64,000 bases of DNA, taken from Terriglobales bacterium (GTDB lineage: Bacteria; Acidobacteriota; Terriglobia; Terriglobales; Acidobacteriaceae). The DNA lies in the NCBI GenBank assembly GCA_035487355.1, contig DATHMF010000022.1, forward strand, positions 124,001 through 188,000, written 5' to 3'. This document shows, piece after piece, positions 51,838-61,034 of this stretch (positions within the stretch are counted from its first letter, which is position 1; each line of letters begins with the position of its first letter). A program made the position numbers and the translations under genes. A model generated the notes under the pieces. The model was not told the origin of the DNA, made no database searches, and worked only from the letters and a program-made list of their open reading frames with translations.

Positions 51838-52479
51838 ATGGTAGAAGCCATCTTATGGGACAACGACGGCGTGCTCGTTGACACCGAAAAGCTCTTCTTT
51901 CAGAGCACGCGTGACACGCTGGCAAGTGTTGGCGTAGAACTGACGTTCGAGCAGTTTTTGGACCTGTCAATGCGGCAAGGCCGCAGTACATTTGATCTGC
52001 TTGCTGGATGCGGGTTGCCCCCCGATCGCATCGTGGCCCTTAAGCGGGAAAGGGATATCGTCTACGCGGAAATCCTTCAGAAACAGACCCGCATTCTGGC
52101 CGGGATACCCGAAGCGCTGCGCACCCTGCAAGGCCGGGTGCGGATGGCAGTTGTGACCAGCTCTCAGCGCGAACACTTTGATGTAATGCACGCCGATACT
52201 CGCCTGCTCGAGTTTTTTGAATTTGTACTGGCGCGGGAAGATTTTAAGCAAACCAAACCAAATCCCGAACCGTATTTGCTCGCCCTGCAGCGCTTGCGTC
52301 TGGCAGCAGACCGTTGTGTAGCGATTGAAGATTCCGAGCGAGGATTGGCAGCCGCCCGGGCTGCCGGATTGCGCTGCTTAGTGATTCCCAACGAAATGAC
52401 CCGTGGCTGTAACTTTCAGGGCGCAACCGCAGTGCTCGATAGCGCCGCTGCGGTTCCTGCAGCCGTGGAAGCATTGTAA
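51838..52479 (+). CDS. HAD-superfamily hydrolase (phosphatase/mutase-like)
   Basis: 213 residues. Motif I LWDNDGVLVDTE (Asp8 nucleophile, Asp10 general acid), motif II VVTSS, motif III lysine in KQTKPNPEPYLLAL and motif IV AIEDSERGLAAARAAGL are all present, with a cap domain between. This is the beta-phosphoglucomutase-like subgroup; the substrate is unknown. Confidence 0.88.
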   Translation: MVEAILWDNDGVLVDTEKLFFQSTRDTLASVGVELTFEQFLDLSMRQGRSTFDLLAGCGLPPDRIVALKRERDIVYAEILQKQTRILAGIPEALRTLQGRVRMAVVTSSQREHFDVMHADTRLLEFFEFVLAREDFKQTKPNPEPYLLALQRLRLAADRCVAIEDSERGLAAARAAGLRCLVIPNEMTRGCNFQGATAVLDSAAAVPAAVEAL

Positions 52480-52514
52480 GTCTGACTAAAAATCCTCGTT
52501 TCAAGAAGTCTAAT

Positions 52515-52530
52515 GTAAGTATATACTTAC
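52515..52530. promoter_or_regulatory. perfect 16-bp palindrome upstream of Sel1 gene
   Basis: GTAAGTATATACTTAC is a perfect palindrome ending 26 bases before the start codon of the Sel1-repeat gene, a position suited to a TetR-type operator. No regulator gene lies next to it. Confidence 0.45.
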
Positions 52531-52556
52531 TTTCATAGCGGTTTAGGAGAATGCTT

Positions 52557-53387
52557 ATGAAGAAACATGCAGGCGTTCTGGTGTTTTTTGCGTTGGTGTT
52601 GTCCGCCATGAAAACTTATGCTGCCCCAGTCAACCCGCGGGAGCAGTACAAACAGGCAATAGGATTTTTGTTGGGCAACAATAGAAATCAATCGGACCAA
52701 AGCGACGCCTTGCGTCTTTTGCGTTTGGCCGCCGACCAAGGCTATGCTCCGGCAGAAACCGGGCTTGGGGCCGTGTATGAGAGCGGGGCCCTGGTCGCAA
52801 GAGATATTCCTCAGGCAGTCCGCTGGTATACCAAAGCGGCGGACCAGGGTGATTGGATTGCTCAGTTGTCCTTAGGCCGTCTCTATTTTTTTGGCGATGG
52901 AGTTGCGCGCGACACCGCAACCGCTAAAAAATGGCTGCAAGAAGCGGCAGCTTCCGGATCTGGCGGTGCTGCATTTTATCTTGGCCGGCTGAATGATGCC
53001 GGCGAAGGTACTGCCACGAATTATGCAGAAGCTGTGCGCTGGTATAAACAGGCGGCCGAGGCTGGTAATCCATTTGCACAACAGAGGTTGGCGGCACTCT
53101 TGCTGAGCGGACAAGGGGTGCAACGTAATGCGCAGGAAGCTTATACCTGGTTGCTGGTGGCGTCTGAATTTGGCAACCATAGCATAGATGCCCAGTTGCA
53201 ATCCTCTATGGAAGCCGATCTGGGAAAGACCGGGGCCGATGCCGCGCGCCAGCAAGCCGTGAGCCTGCACGATCAAATCGCAGAAAATCGGGCGGGAAAT
53301 GAATGCAATGGCTGGCCGGGTCAGTACAGCCAATCGCCAACCGCGCCACCTCTTCTCTTTCAGAGTGCATGTGAAAAGGTGAGATAA
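52557..53387 (+). CDS. secreted Sel1-like repeat protein
   Basis: The ATG at 52557 has AGGAG seven bases upstream (the earlier ATG at 52551 is too close). 276 residues: a signal sequence (AGVLVFFALVLSAMKTYAA) then several Sel1 repeats with AEIGLGxxYESG-like and ARDIPQAVRWYTKAADQG, ARDTATAKKWLQEAAASG, ATNYAEAVRWYKQAAEAG elements. Sel1 repeats mediate protein binding. Envelope-located; partner unknown. Confidence 0.82.
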   Translation: MKKHAGVLVFFALVLSAMKTYAAPVNPREQYKQAIGFLLGNNRNQSDQSDALRLLRLAADQGYAPAETGLGAVYESGALVARDIPQAVRWYTKAADQGDWIAQLSLGRLYFFGDGVARDTATAKKWLQEAAASGSGGAAFYLGRLNDAGEGTATNYAEAVRWYKQAAEAGNPFAQQRLAALLLSGQGVQRNAQEAYTWLLVASEFGNHSIDAQLQSSMEADLGKTGADAARQQAVSLHDQIAENRAGNECNGWPGQYSQSPTAPPLLFQSACEKVR

Positions 53388-53390
53388 AAC

Positions 53391-53876
53391 TTAGTGGCTC
53401 GCAGGTGCACCCACATCCTTGGTGGATTGCCAGGCAATCTGCTGCCAATGGCCATCGCGTCGCGCGTACACTGCCAGAATAAAGACATTCATGTCGAGTG
53501 GATCAGGCTGAGCTTGCCGGTTGATCACGCGTACGTGGTACTCGCCATTGAGCACCGCACTGTCTCCGAGCACCCGGACGTGCATATCCTTTGCCTCCCA
53601 CGATATGTAGTGAAGCTGATCGGTACGAAGAGCTTCCATAAAGCTCGCTTTTGTATCCACCCTGCCGCTGGCATGCACATAGCTGAGATCGTCGGCAAAC
53701 AACTTATCGAGCGCGGCCAGATCCTTGTGAAGCAACGCAGCCGTACGCGCATTTTCGGCGGCGAGCACTTCGGCAGCCGCCGGATCGGTCTGCGCCGCGT
53801 GCTGCTGCGCCTGGGCGCAAAGAATGGTCGTCAACAAAAAGAAAGACAGGAAGAGAATGCAGTGAACCTTGGCCAT
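53391..53876 (-). CDS. secreted SnoaL/NTF2-like (DUF4440-type) protein
   Basis: The ATG at 53876 follows GGAGG and gives 161 residues. Signal sequence ILFLSFFLLTTILCAQAQQ, then the NTF2-like pattern: VLAAENARTAALLHKDLAALDKLFADDLSYVHASGRVDTKASFMEAL, LNGEYHVRVINRQ and a final strand GHWQQIAWQSTK. It probably binds a small ligand. It is convergent to the Sel1 gene, with 3 bases between stops. Confidence 0.82.
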   Translation of the reverse strand: MAKVHCILFLSFFLLTTILCAQAQQHAAQTDPAAAEVLAAENARTAALLHKDLAALDKLFADDLSYVHASGRVDTKASFMEALRTDQLHYISWEAKDMHVRVLGDSAVLNGEYHVRVINRQAQPDPLDMNVFILAVYARRDGHWQQIAWQSTKDVGAPASH

Positions 53877-54175
53877 GAATGCCTCCATAAAAACGCAGGA
53901 TTGTGTGCCCGTGGTTGAGGTTGTCGACTGATAAGACCCAGCGGCGACCCACATTATGACAAAACAGTTAAAAGACTATTAAACGTTAATGACGTAAAGA
54001 AAGACAACGTCGCGCGGCCGCGCGAGCAGTTACATTCTTTCACAGCAATTTCATCGTTCCTTAACACTCACAAAAAATCCGGCAGCTAAAATTCCTGCTC
54101 ACGAACACTTAGCGGCGGCCGAGGTATGTGGCAGGTCCTTTCTCCGCCCACATTCATATTAAGGAGAAAACAATC

Positions 54176-55636
54176 TTGAAAAAAACATTTTTTGGAATCG
54201 CGCTTGCGGTTTCGCTCTCCTGCGCGCTCGTAGCGCAGGAAGCTAACCATTGGACAAGGAATGGGGCCCCAACAGAATCCATGATCACGGGTGGCCCGTG
54301 GACTCTTGAACAGTCTGGCGCCGCCAACGGGCTGAAGTCTTCAGGCTATTGCGATGCTGCTGGGAACCAAATTGGGAACCCTGGCACCGAGCGCATGCAG
54401 CCCTACTATTTCCCCTTCGTGGTTGGACATGGAAAGCATCTACAAGGATACTTTGACTGGCGTCCAAAAGATACGGACGAGGCCGTCGCGGCGGCGTTTA
54501 CCGATGACGCCGGCTTCACCTGGACCTTCCAGCAGAAGGTGCTCGAGCTGAGAACCCACTGCCCCGACCAGGTGCAAAAAGACCCTGACGGCGATCATGA
54601 TAACCCGGTCAATCCTAACAATAGCGACAACGGCGACGATGACGGCCAGGGCCATCAATTCATTATCAAGATCGCCGGCCACACTTATCTTTACACCCTC
54701 ATTCGCGCCGTTAATCACATTGACTCTGACGACCTTGAGATTCACGATCTCACGCCGCTGCCCGGGTTGCCGCTGAACGGTGCGCCCGCCCTGACCGATG
54801 CGCCGACAGACCAGACCTCCGGCCTGCCTGAACCTCCGTTCCACACGCACGGCCTGCTGAATCCTGACGGCATCCTGGGCGTGGTTCCTGGCAGCAAGCC
54901 GCTGACGATCATCTATGAGCAAAAGGTCCTTAGCGGCGACAACACCGGCAGCACAGCTCTTCCTGCAGTTCAACAGTGCGCCACATTCTGGTCGGGTTTC
55001 TATGCCAGCAATGGTGGCCTTTCTCCCAACGACGACATCACCCATCTGCGTCTGGCTTCGACCACAGACGGCGTGAACTTTACCGACCTGGGTCCCTTGC
55101 AGGGATTGAATGACCCGACCACGGTTTCACTCACCGGGACGCGCTGGCTGGCGACAGCGGGCACGATTCTCAAGCTGCGTAACGGCCGCTTCGGTCTTCT
55201 GTTTTCCGGAGGCAACTGCATTGATGCCGATTCAGATGCTTTCCATTACATCGGATATGCTGAATCAACGGACCTGATTCACTGGACGGTGATCAACGGC
55301 CTCAACAATCCCATTGCTTCGGTCTTTCCCGCGACACTCTCAGTCAACGCGCAGGGTGTTCCAGCGACCGGCAGCGGAACGCAACTGGTCACGATACCCG
55401 CTCACACTCCGGTCGTGGGCGATGCACCAGGATGGTTCGCAGGACGCGTCTATGCGCCCAGCGCTACACTCCTCAACGAGCGCAACGTCACCGTAATTTT
55501 TGCCGGCTATCATACGCAGAAGCCCAAGAACGGCCTGGGTGACTACCGGACCATTGGCCGGTTCAGCTTGCACTCCTCGGTTGAACTTGTGGGTGGGGAT
55601 GATGACGACGACCACCACGACGATGATGGAAGGTAA
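54176..55636 (+). CDS. secreted beta-propeller-like protein with Asp/His-rich regions
   Basis: The TTG at 54176, nine bases after AAGGAG, starts a signal sequence (KKTFFGIALAVSLSCALVAQ); the open frame extends 16 codons upstream without a better start. 486 residues with a propeller-like repeat of strands (FTWTFQQKVLELRTHCPDQ, FWSGFYASNGGLSPNDDITHLRLAS, GRFGLLFSGGN, YIGYAESTDLIHWTVINGL) as in GH43/sialidase-type glycosidases. An internal DPDGDHDNPVNPNN stretch and the C-terminal acidic/histidine run could bind metal ions. Substrate unknown. A strong terminator follows. Confidence 0.68.
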   Translation: MKKTFFGIALAVSLSCALVAQEANHWTRNGAPTESMITGGPWTLEQSGAANGLKSSGYCDAAGNQIGNPGTERMQPYYFPFVVGHGKHLQGYFDWRPKDTDEAVAAAFTDDAGFTWTFQQKVLELRTHCPDQVQKDPDGDHDNPVNPNNSDNGDDDGQGHQFIIKIAGHTYLYTLIRAVNHIDSDDLEIHDLTPLPGLPLNGAPALTDAPTDQTSGLPEPPFHTHGLLNPDGILGVVPGSKPLTIIYEQKVLSGDNTGSTALPAVQQCATFWSGFYASNGGLSPNDDITHLRLASTTDGVNFTDLGPLQGLNDPTTVSLTGTRWLATAGTILKLRNGRFGLLFSGGNCIDADSDAFHYIGYAESTDLIHWTVINGLNNPIASVFPATLSVNAQGVPATGSGTQLVTIPAHTPVVGDAPGWFAGRVYAPSATLLNERNVTVIFAGYHTQKPKNGLGDYRTIGRFSLHSSVELVGGDDDDDHHDDDGR

Positions 55637-55668
55637 CGCAGGGAAAAATGTAAAACAGAGCAGTAGGC

Positions 55669-55707
55669 AAACCCTGGGACAGAAGAGAATTCTGTTCCAG
55701 GGTTTTA
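55669..55707 (+). terminator. Rho-independent terminator
   Basis: Arms AAACCCTGGGACAGAA and TTCTGTTCCAGGGTTT pair over 16 bp with one G-U, around a GAGAA loop, followed by a T-rich end. It lies 33 bases after the stop of the propeller-like gene. Confidence 0.9.
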
Positions 55708-55786
55708 TTGTGATTTTGAAATCTTTCCATTTTGAAATCTTTCAAAGAGGAGTGAAAATTCAGGCCACGAACCCAATAAAGTCAGC

Positions 55787-57307
55787 TCAGCGGACATGAA
55801 TATCAAACGCTCCTGTTTCCACCTGTCCGGCACGTTTGATCTGCACAAAAATTCGATAATCACCAGGCTGGGGGAAGCCATAGGGGAAACTCACGTCGGG
55901 CGGCAGCGGAGCAGAGGAGGCAGGCATATTCATGCCGGACATGAGCATCGGCATTGACGCTGCGTTCTGTCCGGTCGAGTGTCCCATAAGCCCTGTCTGC
56001 GCCATCTCCAACGCCGCCATTGAGACCGAACCCGCAGGGTGAATATGAGCAAAGACGCTCAAGTCCGAGCGCATAATTTCCGCATGTCCGGCCATGCCCA
56101 TGTAAGGCTCCACGTCTTGCGCAGGCTTGCCGTTTTTATCCTGCACGGTGAATTTGAGCATTGTCGCCGTATTCGCGGCAATCGGGCTATTGGCGTCGCG
56201 TTGCCAAACCATACGGCCACCGTCGGGAAGCTGAGCGACAGTGGAATCTTTCTCCGCCGGATCGAGCGGCGCCCCCGACCATGAAGAGTCATCTCCTGCC
56301 AGAGGTTTGGCTTTGTCTATTTCGGGAAGGTCAACTTCTCCTACGAGCGTCCAGGGGAAACCGTTTTTATCTACAACATCGGCGAACACCTGATAATGGC
56401 CGGCGGGCATCGAAGGCAAATCCTGCGCAAAAGCGCCGTCGCTGCCTTCAACTGGATCAGGATGAAGATGCCACATGCGATCTAATCCGGGAACACGAAT
56501 GAGGAAAAGATGCATCAGATGGCCATGGTCGGGAACAATCTCTTTCAGCTTTACGTGGTGGTGCCATTTATCACCCTGGTCTTTAGCGCGGATCGCGAGA
56601 CGGGTGCCGCTTTCCAGTGTGATCTTGGCCGCAGGAGGACTGAAGAAATCGACTCCGCGCTGGAAGTCCTTCGCTTCAGATCCCCACCACCTTCTTCCCA
56701 GAAAAAGCACAGCAACAACCACGAGCACTGTGATCGCGGTAATCAGTCGGGCACGGAGCCGGTTAGAAGCTAACGGAGTCTGTCCAGGTTCAAGGTTGCC
56801 TTGGCGCACACCGGCATTCACAATGGAAACCAACCCGAAGGCCAAAAAAAACGTAAGAAAAACTAGGACTGCCGCCAGCGATCTCTGCATGGGCAGCGTG
56901 CGCTGCGCAAACGAGGCCACCGGGACGGAAAGCTCTCCGTGACCCTTGCTTCCTTCGACCAGGATGCGCACCTGCAAGGCGCCTGATTCCATCAGCCACA
57001 GACTGCCGGTGAAAGATTGCGGATCTTGTTTAGATTGCTCAGCCACGTCGGGCGTGGGCGGCAGAGTGGAACCGGGCCCGGTAAGCGATAGCAGCACAAT
57101 CTGCATGGAACGAACATCACCGGACTGACTTCGGACCTGAATCTCCGCTACGCCCGGAATCACCTGAGGCACACGCACAGTAACAAACAGGTGGTAGGGC
57201 CCAGCGTCGCCTTCGTAATAAACATCAGGGCTGCCGACGTGAGCGTGCACAGGCAAGCTGGCGATCAAAAGAAAAAGAGAAACGATTGTGAGAAGCCGTA
57301 CTCGCAT
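55787..57307 (-). CDS. His/Met-rich membrane-anchored protein, possible metal-binding
   Basis: The ATG at 57307 (MRVRLLTIVSLFL, a signal sequence, with GGAG just upstream) gives 506 residues. A periplasmic beta domain opens the protein, then two membrane helices (MQRSLAAVLVFLTFFLAFGLVSIV and RARLITAITVLVVVAVLFLG), then a second exported part rich in His and Met: HHHVKLKEIVPDHGHLMHLFLIRVPGLDRMWHLHPDP, MGMAGHAEIMRSDLSVFAHIHPAGS. The pattern suggests a copper- or metal-binding site. It forms a pair with the upstream multi-pass protein. Confidence 0.68.
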   Translation of the reverse strand: MRVRLLTIVSLFLLIASLPVHAHVGSPDVYYEGDAGPYHLFVTVRVPQVIPGVAEIQVRSQSGDVRSMQIVLLSLTGPGSTLPPTPDVAEQSKQDPQSFTGSLWLMESGALQVRILVEGSKGHGELSVPVASFAQRTLPMQRSLAAVLVFLTFFLAFGLVSIVNAGVRQGNLEPGQTPLASNRLRARLITAITVLVVVAVLFLGRRWWGSEAKDFQRGVDFFSPPAAKITLESGTRLAIRAKDQGDKWHHHVKLKEIVPDHGHLMHLFLIRVPGLDRMWHLHPDPVEGSDGAFAQDLPSMPAGHYQVFADVVDKNGFPWTLVGEVDLPEIDKAKPLAGDDSSWSGAPLDPAEKDSTVAQLPDGGRMVWQRDANSPIAANTATMLKFTVQDKNGKPAQDVEPYMGMAGHAEIMRSDLSVFAHIHPAGSVSMAALEMAQTGLMGHSTGQNAASMPMLMSGMNMPASSAPLPPDVSFPYGFPQPGDYRIFVQIKRAGQVETGAFDIHVR

Positions 57308-57422
57308 AAAGCTCCAGGCAGAAAAATTAAAATCAATCGGCAAAATAGAAGGTAAGAAATCTTCGTTACAGAGCAACACGGTCACAGCATCCTGTACGCG
57401 TGATTAACGTCTGTCATCTGAT

Positions 57423-58613
57423 TCATCGGCGTATGCGCCGCATCCAATCGCCCCAGGCCAGGCCTATGCGCGAAGTAATGATTGAGACCACAAGCGCAAT
57501 GGCCAACCCGATCCAGAACTCGGCGCGAGTTTTTTCCGTGGGAGAGAACTTGTAGGGATTGTAGAGAAAATTCGCCGGGTCGAAGTAGGCGAAATAATTC
57601 ATCCCAAAAAACCAATTGCGGGCAGCCGGCGTCATGAGAAAGCTGGCGAACGGCCACTCTACGGCGATCAGACTAACCAAGAAGGCCGGTCCAGCGACTG
57701 CTGCTTGCGCCCATCTGTTCCACGGGCCAATCTTGCGCCACAACAAATCAAGCACCACGGCAGGCACAATCAAAAGCAGGGGGAAGCGCAAAGGCACAAG
57801 GTGCGTGACGTGCTGATACACCGGCCCCAATTTGGGCTGCGCCGGAACCAGCGGCAGGATCCATTCGAAGGCCAGCATGAGTGCGGTATAGATGGCGGCA
57901 ATGATGGTGAACGCCCAGGGACGCGCTGATCCCCATCCCACACCGATCAATGCAATCGGAACAATAGTACAGATGGCTCGGTAAGCGCTGGCACTATGCA
58001 GGAGATCGGTCCAGGTAAGTTCGGTGAGCAGGTTGTTGGCTTGGGAGACGCTCAGTGCGCCGACGAACAGAAACAGCCAGGTCAGTTTGCGGTGCAACTC
58101 CTCCGGTGCGCGATTCATGAGGCCTGCGATCAAGGCCAGGATTCCAACCTTGATGCCAAGACCGCCAACAAACAACAACACATGCGGAGGGCTGAGGATT
58201 TTTACGTCAAGTCCGTAAGCGTTGTGCCACCAATTATCGAAAGGCGCGGAGGTGAGCATGGCAAAGCAGCCCCAGCTCGCGATGAAAGCCCCCAGCGGAC
58301 CTTGAAAACCCCAGATCTTTACGGCCGCACTGCGGGCGGCGACGCCGCGTCCAAAGGTCGTACTCAGGATAAGGTATCCGCAAGCGATGCCGACCAGAAC
58401 ACCGTTCATGTAGATTGCGATGTGCGCCGGGGTCCAAAAAGAATCGCGGCCGATGGACATATGCCAGGAGATATCCCAGTAACCGCCGATCATGGCGGAA
58501 ACTACTCCCGCGACTGCACACCAGATATACCAGGGAATGGAAGACAACTCTGCCGAAGTTTGCCCGGCCATCCGGGTCTGCATGGGAGCTGGGAAAGGGA
58601 TGCTATCTGCCAT
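57423..58613 (-). CDS. multi-pass membrane protein paired with His/Met-rich protein
   Basis: 396 residues with nine or ten membrane segments. His/Trp-rich loops (YWDISWHMSIGRDSFWTPAHIAIYM, APFDNWWHNAYGLDVKILSPPHVLLF) are striking. It ends 115 bases before the start of the His/Met-rich protein, which it probably precedes in an operon. No family named; a metal-handling or redox role is inference. Confidence 0.65.
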   Translation of the reverse strand: MADSIPFPAPMQTRMAGQTSAELSSIPWYIWCAVAGVVSAMIGGYWDISWHMSIGRDSFWTPAHIAIYMNGVLVGIACGYLILSTTFGRGVAARSAAVKIWGFQGPLGAFIASWGCFAMLTSAPFDNWWHNAYGLDVKILSPPHVLLFVGGLGIKVGILALIAGLMNRAPEELHRKLTWLFLFVGALSVSQANNLLTELTWTDLLHSASAYRAICTIVPIALIGVGWGSARPWAFTIIAAIYTALMLAFEWILPLVPAQPKLGPVYQHVTHLVPLRFPLLLIVPAVVLDLLWRKIGPWNRWAQAAVAGPAFLVSLIAVEWPFASFLMTPAARNWFFGMNYFAYFDPANFLYNPYKFSPTEKTRAEFWIGLAIALVVSIITSRIGLAWGDWMRRIRR

Positions 58614-58768
58614 GTTGGAACGACTCCGTCTTAAGCTGCTCGAAAAGAGATTTTCGTTTCGGAACTGGGAGTACCCTTAAGTTTACACTTCGCAACGTTA
58701 GGATTCGAATTTACGCAAGGCTTCAGCACTTCCGTTGACAGCCTGCAGAATCGATAGAAAGCTCTATG

Positions 58769-59572
58769 TCAAGCGACTTGAGTTGCCAGGATTGCGACCG
58801 GATAACTGTAGAAGATTTTTCCATCTTTGCGATGCGTTGCCATATCGAGTGCATCATCCAGCAGCGAGTCCTCAAAAATCTTGCGGATTCGGTCACTATC
58901 TCCCGGATTGGGAAAAGAACGTTGCAGTAAATCTTCGAGTTCGCCTTCAAGGCGGTAGGTCTCAACCCGAGGCGTGTCGAGCCCCGCGCGGGCAAACAAA
59001 GCATAGTGCTCTTCAAGCGGCAACGCGCGAACATGAGACGGATCGCGGAGCTTCTCCATGGCATTAAAAGCATCGGCCTTGGCAGCGGCGGGCGCGCTAT
59101 CGGCCACAACGATGCGTCCACTCGGCTTGCAGACCCGGCGCATTTCCTCGAGCACTGCCAGCGGATCGAGAAAGTGATGAAACGCAAAGCGGGTGCTGAC
59201 AGTGGAAAACGTGCCGGCTGAGTACGGCAGTGGGAGTACGTCTCCTTGTTGCCATGAAACATTCTGCAGCCCTTGTTGGCGCTGGGTCTCGTTGGCCTGT
59301 TCAAGCATGGCAGGAGTCAAATCAATGCCTGTGGCATGTTGCACGACGCGCGCGAAAGCGCAAACCAGGAGCCCGGGTCCGCAGGCTACGTCGAGGACCG
59401 TGTCGTCCGGACCAGCTTTGGCCATCTCGACAATGCGATGAAGGGTACCTTGATTTCGGATCGCTGGAGCGCTGGAAAACGGCGCTGCTTGGCGCGTGAA
59501 TTGGTCAAGAATACGGCTGTTGTGTCCAGAGTCCATAGGCAACATCTTAATTAATGTGATCAACTCGGGCAT
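58769..59572 (-). CDS. SAM-dependent methyltransferase (UbiE-like class I)
   Basis: 267 residues. Motif I VLDVACGPGLLVCAFA, an acidic loop (GIDLTPAMLEQA), GDVLPLPYSAGTFSTVSTRFAFHHFLDPLAVLEEMRRVCKPSGRIVVADSAP cover the SAM-binding fold. The substrate is unknown. The upstream gene is a GntR-type regulator 19 bases away on the same strand. Several in-frame starts exist (59572, 59545, 59536). Confidence 0.88.
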   Translation of the reverse strand: MPELITLIKMLPMDSGHNSRILDQFTRQAAPFSSAPAIRNQGTLHRIVEMAKAGPDDTVLDVACGPGLLVCAFARVVQHATGIDLTPAMLEQANETQRQQGLQNVSWQQGDVLPLPYSAGTFSTVSTRFAFHHFLDPLAVLEEMRRVCKPSGRIVVADSAPAAAKADAFNAMEKLRDPSHVRALPLEEHYALFARAGLDTPRVETYRLEGELEDLLQRSFPNPGDSDRIRKIFEDSLLDDALDMATHRKDGKIFYSYPVAILATQVA

Positions 59573-59591
59573 CGAGCTGCTCTTGTGACTA

Positions 59592-60314
59592 TTACCGAAA
59601 TCGCCGGATGCGCAAGTTGTGGCGGTCAGAGCGGTAAAGACCTAACACATAAAGGACAGCTTTGCCCTGGGTGGAGTAGATTACCTGGCTGATTCGCAGC
59701 AACGGCGAACCACGAGGAACGCTGAGAAGTTCTGACAGCCGCGCGTCGGCAGCCGTCGAGTCAATCTCTTCATCGGCGTGGGCAAGATTGATGCCGTGCT
59801 CGAGTTCCATGAGAGAAAACAATGATCCTCGTTCAAGGGATGCCCGGCGCAGGTTGCCGAACTGTTCAGCCGACAGATAACAGGTTTCCAGCGCAAAGGG
59901 TTCATTGGCCGCCTGCCGGAGCCGCTCCACCACCAACAAGCGGCTGGTGGCAGGCAGGGAAAGTCGTGCGGCGATATCGGGCGCGTTCTCGATTACATTC
60001 ATGGATAAAACTTTAGAGCATGCAGAAAGACCGCGGCTGGCCATCTCTTCGCTTAAGCTGGCCAGCTTATTGAAATGAATTTTAGGTGGAGCAACAAAAG
60101 TTCCGGCGCCCCGCCGGCGCTCGACCAGCCCTTCGCGCTGAAGCTCGGCCAGGGCGTGGCGCGCAGTCATAAGGCTTACGCTGTGAATCTTCGCCAGGTC
60201 TCTTTCTGAATCAACGGCCTCGCCGGGTTTGAGTTGGCCATTTTCAATGCGTTCGCGGATCGTACTCTGTATTCTCTGATAGGCCGGAGGCCGGTTCCCA
60301 CGCTTCGGTTTCAA
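59592..60314 (-). CDS. GntR-family (HutC/UTRA) transcriptional regulator
   Basis: 240 residues from a TTG start. A winged-helix DNA-binding domain (AYQRIQSTIRERIENGQLKPGEAVDSERDLAKIHSVSLMTARHALAELQREGLVERRRGAGTFVA) is followed by a UTRA ligand domain (MNVIENAPDIAARLSLPATSRLLVVERLRQAANEPFALETCYLS, ISQVIYSTQGKAVLYVLGLYRSDRHNLRI). It is the first gene before the methyltransferase and probably controls it. Confidence 0.87.
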   Translation of the reverse strand: MKPKRGNRPPAYQRIQSTIRERIENGQLKPGEAVDSERDLAKIHSVSLMTARHALAELQREGLVERRRGAGTFVAPPKIHFNKLASLSEEMASRGLSACSKVLSMNVIENAPDIAARLSLPATSRLLVVERLRQAANEPFALETCYLSAEQFGNLRRASLERGSLFSLMELEHGINLAHADEEIDSTAADARLSELLSVPRGSPLLRISQVIYSTQGKAVLYVLGLYRSDRHNLRIRRFR

Positions 60315-60343
60315 GGTTCTACCTTTTCAGGCTCGAAAGTTTT

Positions 60344-60357
60344 ATCGGTATTCCGAT
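60344..60357. promoter_or_regulatory. inverted repeat upstream of GntR gene
   Basis: ATCGG-TATT-CCGAT, 30 bases upstream of the regulator's start, could be its own binding site. Confidence 0.35.
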
Positions 60358-60515
60358 GAATTATATCTACCTTATATATGCAGCCAAAGTTAGCTACTTG
60401 TAAAGTGTATGAGAATATCCATCCCAGGATACAAGACGGCTATTACGCAGATAACCCTTTGTTTATGAGGAGCTTAGATCGGGTGCAGCTACAAAGCGCG
60501 TTCTTATTGCGATAG

Positions 60516-61034
60516 TTACATATTCCCCGATAAACGCAGTGGACGCTCGGTCCACATCACATCCCAATAGCGACCAAACTTGCGGCCATTTTCGCTGAAC
60601 GTGCCAGCGGGTTTGAATCCGAAGCGCTGGTGCAGCGCGGCCGAGGCTGGATTAGGCAGAGTGTATCCAGCAAGTATGCGATGGATATCCTCGCCGGCGA
60701 TGGTCTCAAATAATGCTGTATACAATCGCCTTCCGATTCCTTTTCCGGCCGCGCTGAGGTCGCAATAAATTGTGGTCTCAACGGTGGTGTCATAAGCAGC
60801 TTTAGGACGAAAGCGTGTAGTGCCGGCGTAGCCCACCACGCCGCCGCTTTGTTCAGCTACCAGCAAGCGATAACGTCCGGTAGGGCCGAATTGCTGAAAC
60901 CAGGTGGCGCGGCGCTCCACCGTGTAAGGCTCAACGTCAAAAGTGACGGGTGTACTGACGACGTAATAGTTGTAAATTTCAGTTAACCGCGGGAGATCGT
61001 CCTTTGTCGCCATTCGGATCAGGATCGCATCCAT
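60516..61034 (-). CDS. GNAT acetyltransferase (phosphinothricin/methionine-sulfone acetyltransferase-like)
   Basis: 172 residues with the GNAT fold: IRMATKDDLPRLTEIYNYYVVSTPVTFDVEPYT at the N-terminus, LLVAEQSGGVVGYAGTTRFRP, the acetyl-CoA loop CDLSAAGKGIGRRLYTALFETI and ILAGYTLPNPASAALHQRFGFKPAGTFSENGRKFGRYWDVMW. AAAGGACTG lies before the ATG. It probably acetylates small amines; a detoxification role is typical of the subgroup. Confidence 0.87.
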   Translation of the reverse strand: MDAILIRMATKDDLPRLTEIYNYYVVSTPVTFDVEPYTVERRATWFQQFGPTGRYRLLVAEQSGGVVGYAGTTRFRPKAAYDTTVETTIYCDLSAAGKGIGRRLYTALFETIAGEDIHRILAGYTLPNPASAALHQRFGFKPAGTFSENGRKFGRYWDVMWTERPLRLSGNM

